A stretch of 64,000 bases of DNA, from NCBI GenBank assembly GCA_964036315.1, contig OZ038517.1, positions 50,411,406 through 50,475,405 of the forward strand. Reading direction: 5' to 3'. The translations under genes and the position numbers were made by a program. The notes beneath the pieces are model-generated. The model did not search any database, was not told the DNA's origin, and was given only the letters and a program-made list of their open reading frames with translations. Below are positions 32,313-43,513 of this stretch, in pieces. The stretch is from Acanthosepion esculentum. Its lineage: Eukaryota > Mollusca > Cephalopoda > Sepiida > Sepiidae. Within the stretch, counting starts at the first letter, position 1. Each line of letters starts with the position of its first letter.

Positions 32313-32746
32313 TTGAAATTATTACGGAGTCACTAACTGGGTGCCCTCTGGTTGGATGAAAAACAACCAATCACAGACTACCTTTCTAGATCTTCACCAA
32401 CCCTCACGAGAGCGGGTTTAACGAACCCTCTTCCTCTTTTGCTTGTTGGGACACTCAGAGACAAGACGTTCCCCGTCTGCTCACTTCGACATCAAAATAC
32501 CATGACGTGTGAGGATTTGGACAGCAACTGAAGCACAGAAGTCAAGGCAAAACGACACAGGAAATGTAAAACCGTTAAAAGGACGCATCTTTCAGATAAG
32601 TTCCGCAAACCCGACTGTTTGCAAGAAACTTTCCTCTCTTTTCCTACAATACAAGTTTTTTCAACCATTTTCATCTGTGTTTGTGTTCCTTTCTTCTTGG
32701 CGTCACAATATTTTCGTTACCAAATATAATTGGGAAAATCCCTATA
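32313..32746 (+). repeat. 3' LTR of the Pao/BEL element
   Basis: Aligns with the 5' LTR. It has a 7-base insertion (CTTGGCG at about 32697) and lacks the 11-base block. The G-run TTTTGGGGGATA just upstream could be the polypurine tract. Several substitutions separate the two LTRs, so the insertion is not recent. Confidence 0.9.
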
Positions 32747-33484
32747 AATTTAAGAAAAATTCTTATAATTTAAAAATCGTCCTGTTGGCTTACAGAAATT
32801 GGAAAGCGTCTATTTTTTTCTTTTTGAATGGAATCACAAGGTTTTGATCGCTGAATTTGAGCTCGTTACCTGAAAACGCTAATCACACATACCCAGTGAA
32901 AAATTATTTTGTATGGAGTGAATTGTCAGCGCAAAAATAAAGAGAGTCCCTTGATCAGCGAATTGTTATGGAACAAACATAAAGAAAATTCATGACGTCA
33001 CTAATATGGCGTCATGGACGGAAACCGACAGAAGACGATAGCCTCAAATGGATTCAAAATGGCACCCGTGTTTTTCATGGCAAAAGACAAAATCAAAGCG
33101 AAACAAAGACAAGAATTTGATTGAAATAAAAAAACTGGTGAGAAGAAAAAACGGAAGACACATTGATGTGTTAAGGATTGAATAACGTAATGTTATAAAC
33201 TAGCCGAATACCCACCTTACAGACAGGGAAATGTCAGTTGTAATAAAACTTCTCTGTCACGTTGTTGGCATTTTACCCGTTTAAGTTTGTTCGAAAAGAT
33301 AAGTAATTACCGCTGGAGAAAAAATAATGATTATTCCGTGACGTAATACGACCGGAGAATAAAAAAAACGAAACCAAACCATAAAGATTCAAACATTTTA
33401 TGTTATGGAACAAACATAAAGAAAATTCATGACGTCACTAATATGGCGTCATAACAGAAGAAAGGAAGAAAAGGTGAAGGAAAG
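32747..33484. other. no gene; holds a 52-bp perfect direct repeat
   Basis: Identical 52-bp blocks lie at 32964-33015 and 33401-33452. Each contains ATTCATGACGTCACTAATAT, that is, a palindromic TGACGTCA cAMP-response-type site. Nothing coding is seen. Confidence 0.7.
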
Positions 33485-33665
33485 AGAAAGGTTTGGTTTA
33501 TTTTGTTTTACGGCATATCAATCTCCATGCGTTATTTAATGCCGACAAAATTTTTATTACTGGTAAATTTTTTTTCAAAAATGCATAACTGGTAATATTT
33601 TTTTCGAAAAATGTATTGCTGGTAATAATTTTTCTTCAAAAATTTATTGCTGGAATAATTTTTTA
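33485..33665 (-). mobile_element. CTTT-family short repeat, reverse copy
   Basis: Reverse complement of the unit at 56745-57745 (GATATGCCGTAAAACAAAAT on the minus strand). It is preceded on the plus strand by a GAAAG-rich stretch that would be its CTTT tail. Confidence 0.75.
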
Positions 33666-33863
33666 CAAAGTATTCTGTTATTAAAAGCAATTTTTTCACT
33701 TTCATAGTGTTTTGACCCCAGTTTGGGGGTTAACTATTTACCCATTGCTGGTACGCTAACAGGTGCTACCACCCCGGGTCAGGGTGGACCTGGGAAAACC
33801 AGAGATTAAGAGGTGGTTCCACGCGTTCTCAAAACCTCCTGATCAGAGGCCTTGCTGTTGGAC

Positions 33864-36630
33864 GTAGTTTATCGTCTTACCCAGGACGCAGTTTAGTTTA
33901 TAGTCTTACCCAGGGCGCAGATTTATTTTATCGTCTTACTCCAGGACGCTGATGTAGTTTATTGTTTTACCCAGGGCGCAGATTTATTTTATCATTTTAC
34001 TCCAGGACGCTGATGTAGTTTATCGTTTTACCCAGGGCGCAGATTTAGTTTATCGTCTTACCCAGAAGGCTGATGTACTTTATCGTCTTACCCCGGACGC
34101 AGATTTAGTTTATCGTTTTACCCAGTACGCAGATGTAGTTTATCGTCTTACCCAGGATGCAGATGTAGTTTATCGTCATACTTAGGACGCGGATGTAGTT
34201 TATCGTTTTACCCAGGACGCAGATTTAGTTTATCGTCTTACCCAGGGCGCAGATTTATTTTATCGTGTTACTCCAGGACGCTGATGTAGTTTATTGTTTT
34301 ACCCAGGGCGCAGATTTATTTTATCGTCTTACCCAGGGCGCAGATTTATTTTATCGTTTTACTCCAGGACGCTGATGTAGTTTATCGTTTTACCCAGGGC
34401 GCAGATTTAGTTTATCGTCTTACCCAGAAGGCTGATGTACTTTATCGTCTTACCCCGGACGCAGATTTAGTTTATCGTTTTACCCAGAACGCAGATGTAG
34501 TTTATCGTCTTACCCAGGATGCAGATGTAGTTTATCGTCTTACCCAGGATGCAGATGTAGTTTATCGTCATACTTAGGACGCGGATGTAGTTTATCGTTT
34601 TACCCAGGACGCAGATTTAGTTTATCGTTTTACCCAGTACGCAGATGTAGTTTATCGTCTTACCCAGGATGCAGATGTAGTTTATCGTCATACTTAGGAC
34701 GCGGATGTAGTTTATCGTTTTACCCAGGACGCAGATTTAGTTTATCGTCTTACCCAGGGCGCAGATTTATTTTATCGTGTTACTCCAGGACGCTGATGTA
34801 GTTTATTGTTTTACCCAGGGCGCAGATTTATTTTATTGTCTTACCCAGGGCGCAGATTTATTTTATCGTTTTACTCCAGGACGCTGATGTAGTTTATCGT
34901 TTTACCCAGGGCGCAGATTTAGTTTATCGTCTTACCCAGAAGGCTGATGTACTTTATCGTCTTACCCCGGACGCAGATTTAGTTTATCGTTTTACCCAGA
35001 ACGCAGATGTAGTTTATCGTCTTACCCAGGATGTAGATGTAGTTTATCGTCTTACCTAGGACGCGGATGTAGTTTATCGTTTTACCCAGGACGCAGATTT
35101 AGTTTATCCTCTTACTCAGGGCGCAGATTTAGTTTATCGTCTTACCCAGGGCGCAGATTTAGTTTATCGTCTTACCCAGGATGCAGATGTAGTTTATCGT
35201 CATACTTAGGACGCGGATGTAGTTTATCGTTTTACCCAGGACGCAGATTTAGTTTATCGTCTTACCCAGGGCGCAGATTTATTTTATCGTTTTACTCCAG
35301 GACGCTGATGTAGTTTATTGTTTTACCCAGGGCGCAGATTTATTTTATCGTCTTACCCAGGGCGCAGATTTATTTTATCGTTTTACTCCAGGACGCTGAT
35401 GTAGTTTATCGTTTTACCCAGGGCGCAGATTTAGTTTATCGTCTTACCCAGAAGGCTGATGTACTTTATCGTCTTACCCCGGACGCAGATTTAGTTTATC
35501 GTTTTACCCAGTACGCAGATGTAGTTTATCGTCTTACCCAGGATGCAGATGTAGTTTATCGTCATACTTAGGACGCGGATGTAGTTTATCGTTTTACCCA
35601 GGACGCAGATTTAGTTTATCGTCTTACCCAGGGCGCAGATTTATTTTATCGTTTTACTCCAGGACGCTGATGTAGTTTATTGTTTTACCCAGGGCGCAGA
35701 TTTATTTTATCGTCTTACCCAGGGCGCAGATTTATTTTATCGTTTTACTCCAGGACGCTGATGTAGTTTATCGTTTTACCCAGGGCGCAGATTTAGTTTA
35801 TCGTCTTACCCAGAAGGCTGATGTACTTTATCGTCTTACCCCGGACGCAGATTTAGTTTATCGTTTTACCCAGAACGCAGATGTAGTTTATCGTCTTACC
35901 CAGGATGCAGATGTAGTTTATCGTCTTACCTAGGACGCGGATGTAGTTTATCGTTTTACCCAGGACGCAGATTTAGTTTATCCTCTTACTCAGGGCGCAG
36001 ATTTAGTTTATCGTCTTACCCAGGGCGCAGATGTAGTTTATCGTCTTACCCAGGATGCAGATGTAGTTTATCGTCATACTTAGGACGCGGAGGTAGTTTA
36101 TCGTTTTACCCAGGACGCAGATTTAGTTTATCGTCTTACCCAGGGCGCAGATTTATTTTATCGTTTTACTCCAGGACGCTGATGTAGTTTATTGTTTTAT
36201 CCAGGGCGCAGATTTATTTTATCGTCTTACCCAGGGCGCAGATTTATTTTATCGTTTTACTCCAGGACGCTGATGTAGTTTATCTTTTTACCCAGGGCGC
36301 AGATTTAGTTTATCGTCTTACCCAGAAGGCTGATGTACTTTATCGTCTTACCCCGGACGCAGATTTAGTTTATCGTTTTACCCAGAACGCAGATGTAGTT
36401 TATCGTCTTACCCAGGATGCAGATGTAGTTTATCGTCTTACCTAGGACGCGGATGTAGTTTATCGTTTTACCCAGGACGCAGATTTAGTTTATCCTCTTA
36501 CTCAGGGCGCAGATTTAGTTTATCGTCTTACCCAGGGCGCAGATGTAGTTTATCGTCTTACCCAGGACACTGATGTAGTTTATCGTTTTACCCAGGGCGC
36601 AGATTTAGTTTATCGTCTTACCCAGGATGC
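33864..36630. repeat. 30-bp satellite array with higher-order structure
   Basis: The basic unit is of the form GATTTAGTTTATCGTCTTAC plus CCAGGGCGCA (30 bp), with a 31-bp variant carrying ACTCCAGGACGCT. About 90 units are present. The variant CCCAGAAGGCTGATGTAC recurs at 34061, 34423, 34935, 35447, 35809 and 36321, giving intervals of 362, 512, 512, 362 and 512 bp. A two-to-three-unit relative is at 54885-54985. Confidence 0.95.
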
Positions 36631-37689
36631 AGAAAAGAGAAAGGAAAAAAAGAAAGAGGAAAGAGTTTACAATAATCCTTTTGCAAAAAAAAAAAATGGT
36701 ATTTAGCGAACTTATCTTGTCACAGGACAGAAACGTCCAAGAGAACTTTCTTTGTTCGGATTATTCGTTGAACGCGAACGTGGGAAAGAGAAGGAGGGAT
36801 TCAAACATGGCGCGCACACATCGGTAAGAAGCAGCTTTAGTAAGGGGCCTTTTGAGTGGTTCCTTTTCAGCCACTCACAGAGATCGTTGTAGCAATGCTC
36901 CTTTCAGACGAAAGACTCGTAATAATTTCAATAACGTGTACGACAAAAAGACACAAAGTAAAGAGAAATAAAGGAAACGACTAGAACGAAATTAATTTTT
37001 CTAGTAAAAAAAACAAAAAGTTTTAATTTTAATTTTAGTGATTTGGTAAGTGAAGGAGGAAAAAACAAAGGTATACTGGCAAGAAGTTAGAAATACTTCA
37101 AAATAACTTCAGTCGGGAGTTGATGGCTTATTTTTGTGGTATAGTTTATATGTCAGCGAATGTCAGTAAAGGGACTGATCTGAAGTCGGTTTCTACAACA
37201 ACTGACTTCGCCAGCCAACTCGGTTAATTTTGACGCCAATCAACGAATACGAAAACCCGGATGAAAGATATCCACTTGTAATGTTATCTGAACACCTGAT
37301 AGGCTTTTTTTATGTCTTTTATCTAAATGACCCCGAACTCGGAGTAGTTTCTTTCATAAAAACAGATTCTCCTCACACTAATACCTATATAATTCCAACA
37401 TAACCCACAGTTACAGCGACATATCCTTTATTTAAAATTCCTTTTGTCATCAGGCCAAGTCCACTTGAATTTCCTTTGTTTAAATAATTTGCTACAGTTT
37501 TAAGGAATTTCTTTCACCCCGGGCAAGGTGGTAATGCACCTAGTATGCAGAAGGGGTACAGAGAGCGAAAGAGAATGAAAAGATTGACAATGGGGAGATC
37601 GAGGAAAGGGACAAAAAGGAAAAGGGGCTTAAGAAGACAGGAGATGGCGATTGACGTTGCATTTAAGTTTTTAAGATTGTAGTTGTCAG
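36631..37689. other. no recognisable gene
   Basis: Starts with an A/G-rich stretch after the satellite. The remainder is mixed unique sequence with no supported ORF; the last part, from about 37560, begins to resemble the LINE remnant 45700-45790. Confidence 0.4.
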
Positions 37690-37925
37690 GGAAGCAAGAA
37701 ATCGGAAGTGGGTTCCACAGGCGAGATGTCCGAGAAAAGTAAGTGGCGGCTGCATCTAGCTAGTTCAACACTAAAACGGTGGGACCTAGTTGTCAATCAA
37801 GTAGTACGCTTAAATCCATGCAGTCGAAACACTAGAAAAAAAAAGATCATCAGAGCAATTGCCGTGAAAACATTTGTAGAAAAGACAGAGGGAATCTACC
37901 TTACGGTTCTGATAAAGTGACTGAA
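37690..37925 (-). pseudogene. LINE ORF2 C-terminal tail fragment
   Basis: DNA is closely similar to 45780-46025. The minus strand corresponds to the end of a jockey/CR1-type ORF2, the segment after the FYKYFHGN-type motif. It is too short and shifted to give a clean protein. Confidence 0.6.
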
Positions 37926-38129
37926 GTCCAGAATTAAAAAGATTAATTTTACTTATTTAAATAATTCTGTTATTTTTCTCGGTTTTGATCAAGTGATTAG
38001 AAGTAATGTAAAAATGTCAGACGACAACAATGGTTACTACGAACGCCCCAGAAAATAAAGTCGTGTCTAATGTTACTGAGCCTAGAATTATACAAATCTT
38101 AAAAAATCATATTTTTCTCGCAAGAATCT

Positions 38130-38600
38130 ATCTTAACTATTTATAAGTCTATCATTCGTCCATGCTTTGAATATTGCTACCATATCTGGCATGATGCTCC
38201 TGCTATATATTTAGAGATACTTGATATAATCCAAAAAAGAATCTGCAATATTACTGGTTCTCACCTGACATCTCAACTTCAGTCACTTTCCCACCACCGT
38301 AAGGTGGGCTTCGCTGTGCCTTTTCTATAAATACTTTCATGGTAATTGTTCTGATGAGCTTTCCTCTATGGAGCTTCATAAGATCTCATCATTTTACAAT
38401 TGAAATGGCTTGATGTAACCATCAGTAGCAGTTTCTTCTAGCGCACTTCTCGCCTGTGGAACTCTCTTCCGGCTTCTAGCTTCCCAGTTGATCTTCAAAA
38501 ATTCTTAATTCTTGTTCTTTTATTGTCCTCTCTCCTTAATAAGTGTTTTCTCCTCAGTAACACCTCCTTGCGTCTTAGTGGCTTTATTGTCTAAACTTTC
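38130..38600 (+). pseudogene. LINE ORF2 C-terminal tail fragment
   Basis: Plus strand reads approximately YKSIIRPCFEYCYHIWH, then LEILDIIQKRICNITGSHL, a Leu/Ser/His stretch and FHGNCSDELSS across frame breaks. Same family and same segment as 45680-46175 and 50400-50850. It ends in a 3' stretch with CTTCCCAGTTGATCTTCAAA. Confidence 0.75.
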
Positions 38601-38799
38601 TGTCACACGCTCAGTGGATCCTTAGAAGAGAACAATTTCTCTTCGTGCACAGACTGACAGCTGATCTCTTTTCTGATCTAGCTCTAACAGCCCAAATAAG
38701 GGAAAAACTGTCTTGCAACATTCATTACCTCTGAAACCAACCTAGGACCGTTCCCTTGTCACTGAACAGACTCTGGCCATATAATGTTGAAACACAGAT

Positions 38800-38875
38800 T
38801 CCCGTATGATCACCGAAGTTAAAGCAACGTAACTAGATGGTTGACTGCTTGGGAATACCAGGTTCTGTAAGCTTG
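38800..38875 (+). repeat. 5S rRNA-like fragment
   Basis: Contains GATCACCGAAGTTAAAGCAA followed downstream by GGGAATACCAGGTTCTGTAA, both in 5S rRNA order. The middle is shortened and diverged, so it is not a gene. Confidence 0.65.
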
Positions 38876-38892
38876 GATGGTACCTAGACTGC

Positions 38893-39262
38893 AGGGTGAA
38901 CCGAAATTATCGTCACCCCTGCGTGATATGAATATTTTATTTCAACACTCTATGGGGTATTATCAAGGAAAGAGTTTCACATGGACAATACCAGAACACC
39001 CATCAGTTCAAGGACACTTTTCGGAGAGCGTTGGCAACAATCAACAAAGCACAGCTTCCTAAAATATCACACAGGACATGGCGCTGCATCATTTTGTGCC
39101 ATGAAAGTGATGGTTGTTCATATAGACCTTCACGATGTGTGACAGCGTCAATGAAAGGGAATAAACTGAATCCAGTACATGTGCTTTGTATTATTGTATG
39201 ACTTGTTTTTCTATTGTTCTCCTTACTTTTTGGTATGGGGGTGACAAGACTTTCGAAGCACC
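38893..39262 (+). mobile_element. mariner-type MITE, copy 1
   Basis: Ends AGGGTGAACCGAAATTATCG and, reversed, GGTGCTTCGAAAGTCTTGTC. The inner 3' part matches copy 2. It is cut off at its right end by a GATA array. Confidence 0.6.

Positions 39263-39306
<44 letters not shown>
39263..39306. repeat. (GATA)n
   Basis: About ten GATA units between two MITE copies. Confidence 0.97.
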
Positions 39307-39307
<1 letters not shown>

Positions 39308-39529
39308 CAGAGAGGTCCGAAAATCTTGTCACCCCCTACATAATATGATTTTCTCTTTCTCTGACACGAAATTGATGGTTGTTCATATAGACCTTCTCGA
39401 TGTGTGACAGTGTCTTTGAACGGGAATAAACTGAATCCAGTACATGTGCTTTGTATTACTGTATTACGTGTTCCTCTATTGTTCTCATTACTTTCTGTTT
39501 GGGGGTCACAAGACTTTCGGAACACACTG
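39308..39529 (+). mobile_element. mariner-type MITE, copy 2, with TA duplication
   Basis: A 222-bp element. The left end is CAGAGAGGTCCGAAAATCTT and the right end, reversed, CAGTGTGTTCCGAAAGTCTT; the TIRs run about 29 bp. TA lies on both sides (39306-39307, 39530-39531), as expected for Tc1/mariner. There is no transposase. Confidence 0.8.
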
Positions 39530-39619
39530 TAGATTGGCGGCAAGGTCTCATTTTACAGATGTAACCTTAAGTTCTACGATAAAAGTTTCTTCTCTCGCAC
39601 GCCTTTCTTACTATTAGTA

Positions 39620-40790
39620 AAGGTTTCGAAATCAATTCCAACGCATTCCTGATAATAAAAATTTCAAATGCATTCCTAATAGTAAAACCATTTCCAATGC
39701 ATTTCTAAGAGTAAAATCGTTTCCAATGCATTCGTAATTGTAAAATCATTTCCAATACATTTCTTTTGTAAAATCATTTCCAGTGCATTCCTAATAATAA
39801 AATCATTTCGAATGCATTCCTAATAATAAAATCATTTCTAATGCATTCCTAATAGTAAAATCATTTCCAATGCATTCCTAATAATAAAATCATTTCCAAT
39901 GCATTCCTAATAGTAAAATCATTTCCAATGCATTCCTAATAGTAAAATCATTTCCAATACATTTCTTTTGTAAAATCATTTCCAGTGCATTCCTAATAAT
40001 AAAATCATTTCGAATGCATTCCTAATAATAAAATCATTTCTAATGCATTCCTAATAATAAAATCATTTCCAATGGATTCCTAATAATAAAATCATTTCCA
40101 ATGCATTCCTAATAGTAAAATCATTTCCAATGAGTTCCTAATAGTAAAATCATTTCTAATACATTCCTAATAATAAAATCATTTCCAATGCATTCCTAAT
40201 AATAAAATCATTTCCAACGCATTCCTAATAGTAAAATCATTTCCAGTACATTCCTAATAATAAAATCATTTTGAATATATTCCTAATAGAAAAATAATTT
40301 TCAATGCATTGGAAATGATTTTACTATTAGGAAATAGTAAAATCATTTCCAATGCATTCCTAATAATAAAATCATTTCCAATGAGTTCCTAATAGTAAAA
40401 TCATTTCCAATACATTCATAATAATAAAACAATTTCAAATGCATTCCTTCTAGAAAAAACATTTTCAATGCACTTCTAAGAGTAAAATCGTTTCCAATGT
40501 ATCCGTAATAGTAAAATCGTTTCCAATGCATTCCTAATAGTAAAATCATTTCCTATGCATTCCTCATAGTAAAAACATTTCCAATACATTCCTAATAATA
40601 AAAACGTTTACAAGGCGTTCCTATAGTAATATAATTTCCAATGCATTCCTCATAATACAATCATTTGCAATACATTCTTAATAGTAAAATTCTTTCTATT
40701 TCATTTCTAATAGTAAAAACAAAACATTTCGAATGCATTCCTATAGTGGATATCATTTTTAATGAATTCTTATTAGTGAAATTATATCCC
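39620..40790. repeat. 29-bp satellite array
   Basis: The unit is of the form TTTCCAATGCATTCCTAATA plus GTAAAATCA, about 40 copies, more diverged toward both ends. Confidence 0.95.
40303..40358. repeat. 56-bp palindrome inside the 29-bp array
   Basis: Arms of 26 bp, AATGCATTGGAAATGATTTT and onward, meet at a 4-base loop AGGA. One monomer is inverted relative to all the others. Confidence 0.9.
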
Positions 40791-41375
40791 AAAACTTTCC
40801 TAATGATTAAACAATCCATAATGAATTCCTATATTAAAATCATTTGCATTGAATTCTTATATTACGTCATAAATTATGTCTCTTAATGTTTTCGGCCTCA
40901 CTTTGCATTTACCTGTCGTGAGAAGCTTTCAGAATGTACCCATACATGCCTGATGCTATTTTCACTCCAGTGTCTCCAATATCACTTAAGCCCACCTGCG
41001 TGTTTACAGTCATTTTTAAGATTAAGACCGACTTGTGGCAAGAATAAAAGAAAAAAGCGAAATAAAAATCCAATTTATCTTTAACCTGATTACACAAAGC
41101 AATGTTTAGCGCGCCGGTAGAAACGCAGCGAAACGTAACTCCACCCGTCCCCACCAAAATAGAATTTTATTCATTTAGGTGACTCATTGTGTGGTATACC
41201 TCTAGCCACGCAGATGCCTGTGTTGATATATATATATATATCAGTGTCAGATAGTTTTTTTGTTTTTTTTTACTGTGCCGAGAACGATATGTTCACCCCA
41301 TCGTCTTTGGACTAACATAAAAAGAAAAAATTATAACGAACCAGTAGCTATATCAGCTTCTAGAAAGAAATCCGT
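40791..41375. other. no recognisable gene
   Basis: Unique-looking sequence with short ORFs only and a short TA run at 41228-41241. Confidence 0.4.
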
Positions 41376-41720
41376 TCACTGCGTCGTGCTAGATAAATGT
41401 ATAAGTCTCTGTAACATCTGGAGCGGTGTTCCTGCTATGCGCCAAGAAATTCTTGACAAAAATTCCAAGAACAATCACCCAACACGGTAGTGACCAGGCT
41501 CAACGTTGCTTAACAATACTTCCAGACTGATCTCTATTTTACACCTTTATAAGTATACCATTCGTCCATTCTGCGAATATTGCTGTCACATCTGGTCTGG
41601 TTGTCCTGCTATGCTCCTAGAGATTCTTGACATAAATTCCAAGAACAATCACCCAACACGGTAGGGAAAAGGCTCGACGTTGCTTAACAATACGTCCAGA
41701 CTGATCTCTCTGTGGAGTTA
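41376..41720. pseudogene. LINE fragments alternating with 5S-like pieces
   Basis: LINE ORF2 tail pieces (plus strand, IWSGVPAM and EILDK at 41415-41460, and a second at 41545-41640) each run into the same ~78-bp block (41459-41536 and 41636-41711). On the minus strand that block reads GAGATCAGTCTGGAAGTATT then GTTAAGCAACGTTGAGCCTG, which resembles the 5' and middle part of 5S rRNA. The arrangement is a tandem duplication of the LINE-5S junction. Confidence 0.65.
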
Positions 41721-41729
41721 AGCTTCAAG

Positions 41730-42110
41730 GTAGGACATCTAACGTAGACCTGTTTAATAAGTGTAATATTGGAGGAATCGAAACTTTTCTCATACAGTCT
41801 CAGTTACGGTAGACTGGTCATGTCTTGAGAATGGCTGATGACAGGATATCCAAGATCCTAATGTACAGCCAGTTAGATAAGGGGTATAGGAATGTAGGAC
41901 GCCCATGGCTAAGATACAAAAACAAGCTGAAAAGCAACTTGTCAGCTGTCAATATACCACATAACAGCCTTGAGCGCTTAGCCTTGGAGTGGGTAGAATG
42001 GAGATCAACGTGTTTTAGTGGACTCAGCAGTTTTCAATCTGCTTGTCTGAATCATCTTCAAAAGCGAGAGCAAGAACTAAAAGGTCAGCCAATTTAACAG
42101 TGATCACATT
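41730..42110 (+). pseudogene. non-LTR retrotransposon ORF2 C-terminus
   Basis: Reads GHVLRMADDRISKILMYSQL followed by a VGRPWLRYKNKLKSNL stretch, LALEWVEWRS and a Cys/His-containing end. GHVxRM...GRPxxRYKDxLK is a segment commonly found downstream of the reverse transcriptase in several non-LTR families. It is a different family from the FHGNCSDEL type. The plus-strand frame is open from 41825 to 42097, with a stop just upstream. Confidence 0.75.
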
Positions 42111-42199
42111 CCACAATCCTCACTCTTGCTCCATATGGGGCCTCCTTTGTAAATCACCAGCGGGTCGTAATGCCACTTAAGATTATCGCACAAAATTTC

Positions 42200-42249
42200 A
42201 TAACTGAATCTACTAAGATCCTCATACGTCGAAACCGACGGGAGAGTCC

Positions 42250-42315
<66 letters not shown>
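42200..42315. repeat. dispersed repeat end running into (TA)n
   Basis: CGTCGAAACCGACGGGAGAG then TCCA leads into about 31 TA units (42252-42314). The same end occurs reversed at 18090. Confidence 0.8.
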
Positions 42316-42318
<3 letters not shown>

Positions 42319-42529
42319 GTAGTATTCATACAAAGAATGAATTACTAAGGGTAATGTAATAAATGGTGACTTCACTTCGCTAATAAATAACCCACCAACC
42401 ACTCGTTTAATGATGCGATCCTTGTTTTTATATTTCCGTATGTTCCACAAATATGCTAGTATTGTCGATAGGTCATCCTATCATCGTCGGGCATGGATAT
42501 TATTTTTCTTTTTAGGAAAAATTTAAGTA

Positions 42530-42650
42530 ACAATCGTGACGAAAATAAATGTAATGCAAGTCGAAGTATGTTTTTTTGAAGTGTGTTATTCTTAACACTT
42601 ACAAAATTGTGGAGCATGCAATCGCAATGCTAAGATTAAATTTTGAAAAT
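42530..42650 (+). repeat. relative of the 15.8-kb repeat
   Basis: GACGAAAATAAATG and TGCAATCGCAATGCTAAG match 15800-15925 in order. The second hairpin arm is not present here. Confidence 0.65.
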
Positions 42651-42837
42651 TTAAGTGAGAACGTTTTCTGAATTTACTAATATGGCAATTCCAAGAATTT
42701 TATTGTTGTGTTTTATCAGTCAAAGTGGCATGGACTAAACTATCCAATAACGAGATATTTTGCATACACTGGTTTATGATTTAAATTTATACGTATATTT
42801 AGGCAGCAACTTCCATTTTAAACATGTCTGATTGAAT

Positions 42838-43077
42838 ATTTTCATTTCCCAAGTACTTTCGATCTTTTCCCATAATGGATAATTTTTTTCTCGTTCTAAT
42901 GAACGCTTGGCACATTGTCAACCGTTATGCATTTAAAAGGTATAATGAATAACATTCCGGTAATGAACATCTTTGTATAAATACTTATACTAATGAAAAT
43001 CATATAGTTTTGTACCACTTGCACCCCTGAAGATGACTTGGAAGAAGATCGAAAGTACTTGGGAAATGAAAATAAAA
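42838..43077. repeat. second Penelope-type terminus as inverted pair
   Basis: TTTCCCAAGTACTTTCGATC (minus sense) at 42845 and GATCGAAAGTACTTGGGAAA at 43051 face each other. CCCCTGAAGATGAC precedes the latter. The tail matches those at 8690-8755 and 11225-11280. Confidence 0.65.
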
Positions 43078-43201
43078 GAAATTTAAACAATTATAGCACA
43101 TTTCTCTCGTCTTTTAACATCAATACATGGAAGATTATTCGTGAGTATGAACGGATTTTATTAAAGATTAGCAGACATAATGTCTGTAATTTATTCAATC
43201 A

Positions 43202-43204
<3 letters not shown>

Positions 43205-43276
<72 letters not shown>

Positions 43277-43451
43277 GAAGATAAACCGCATTTTTGGTTA
43301 GAATGTTGATTTTTTTTTGTTTTAAAATATATATTATACTCTATTTTCCATAATTCTGGTACACGTGTTCCTGGTTTCGTGGTAATATCTACTCTTTGTT
43401 TGAAAGAGATCGCGAAACCAGAAACGCTTGTAACAGAATTATGAAAATAGA

Positions 43452-43513
<62 letters not shown>

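Larger units (their letters stand above)
25443..32746 (+). mobile_element. Pao/BEL LTR retrotransposon, nearly full length, inactive
   Basis: The order is LTR, gag (DUF1759-like and zinc knuckles), aspartic protease, reverse transcriptase, RNase H/Pao domain, integrase, DUF5641-like tail, 3' repeat-rich region, LTR. The gene order and the single gag-pol layout are those of the Pao/BEL superfamily. At least ten stops or frameshifts were seen. AATTTA occurs just outside both ends (25437-25442 and 32747-32752) and may be the target duplication, though that is longer than the 4-5 bp usual for the group. No envelope gene is seen. Confidence 0.93.

Noticed and set aside
32313..32752. Firm 6-bp target duplication AATTTA for the Pao element
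   Set aside because: The match exists, but the LTR edges are not TG...CA and the motif is AT-rich, so it could be chance. It is mentioned only as a possibility.
33864..36630. 30-bp regular repeats as a CRISPR array
   Set aside because: The repeats are directly adjacent without unique spacers, so it is a satellite.
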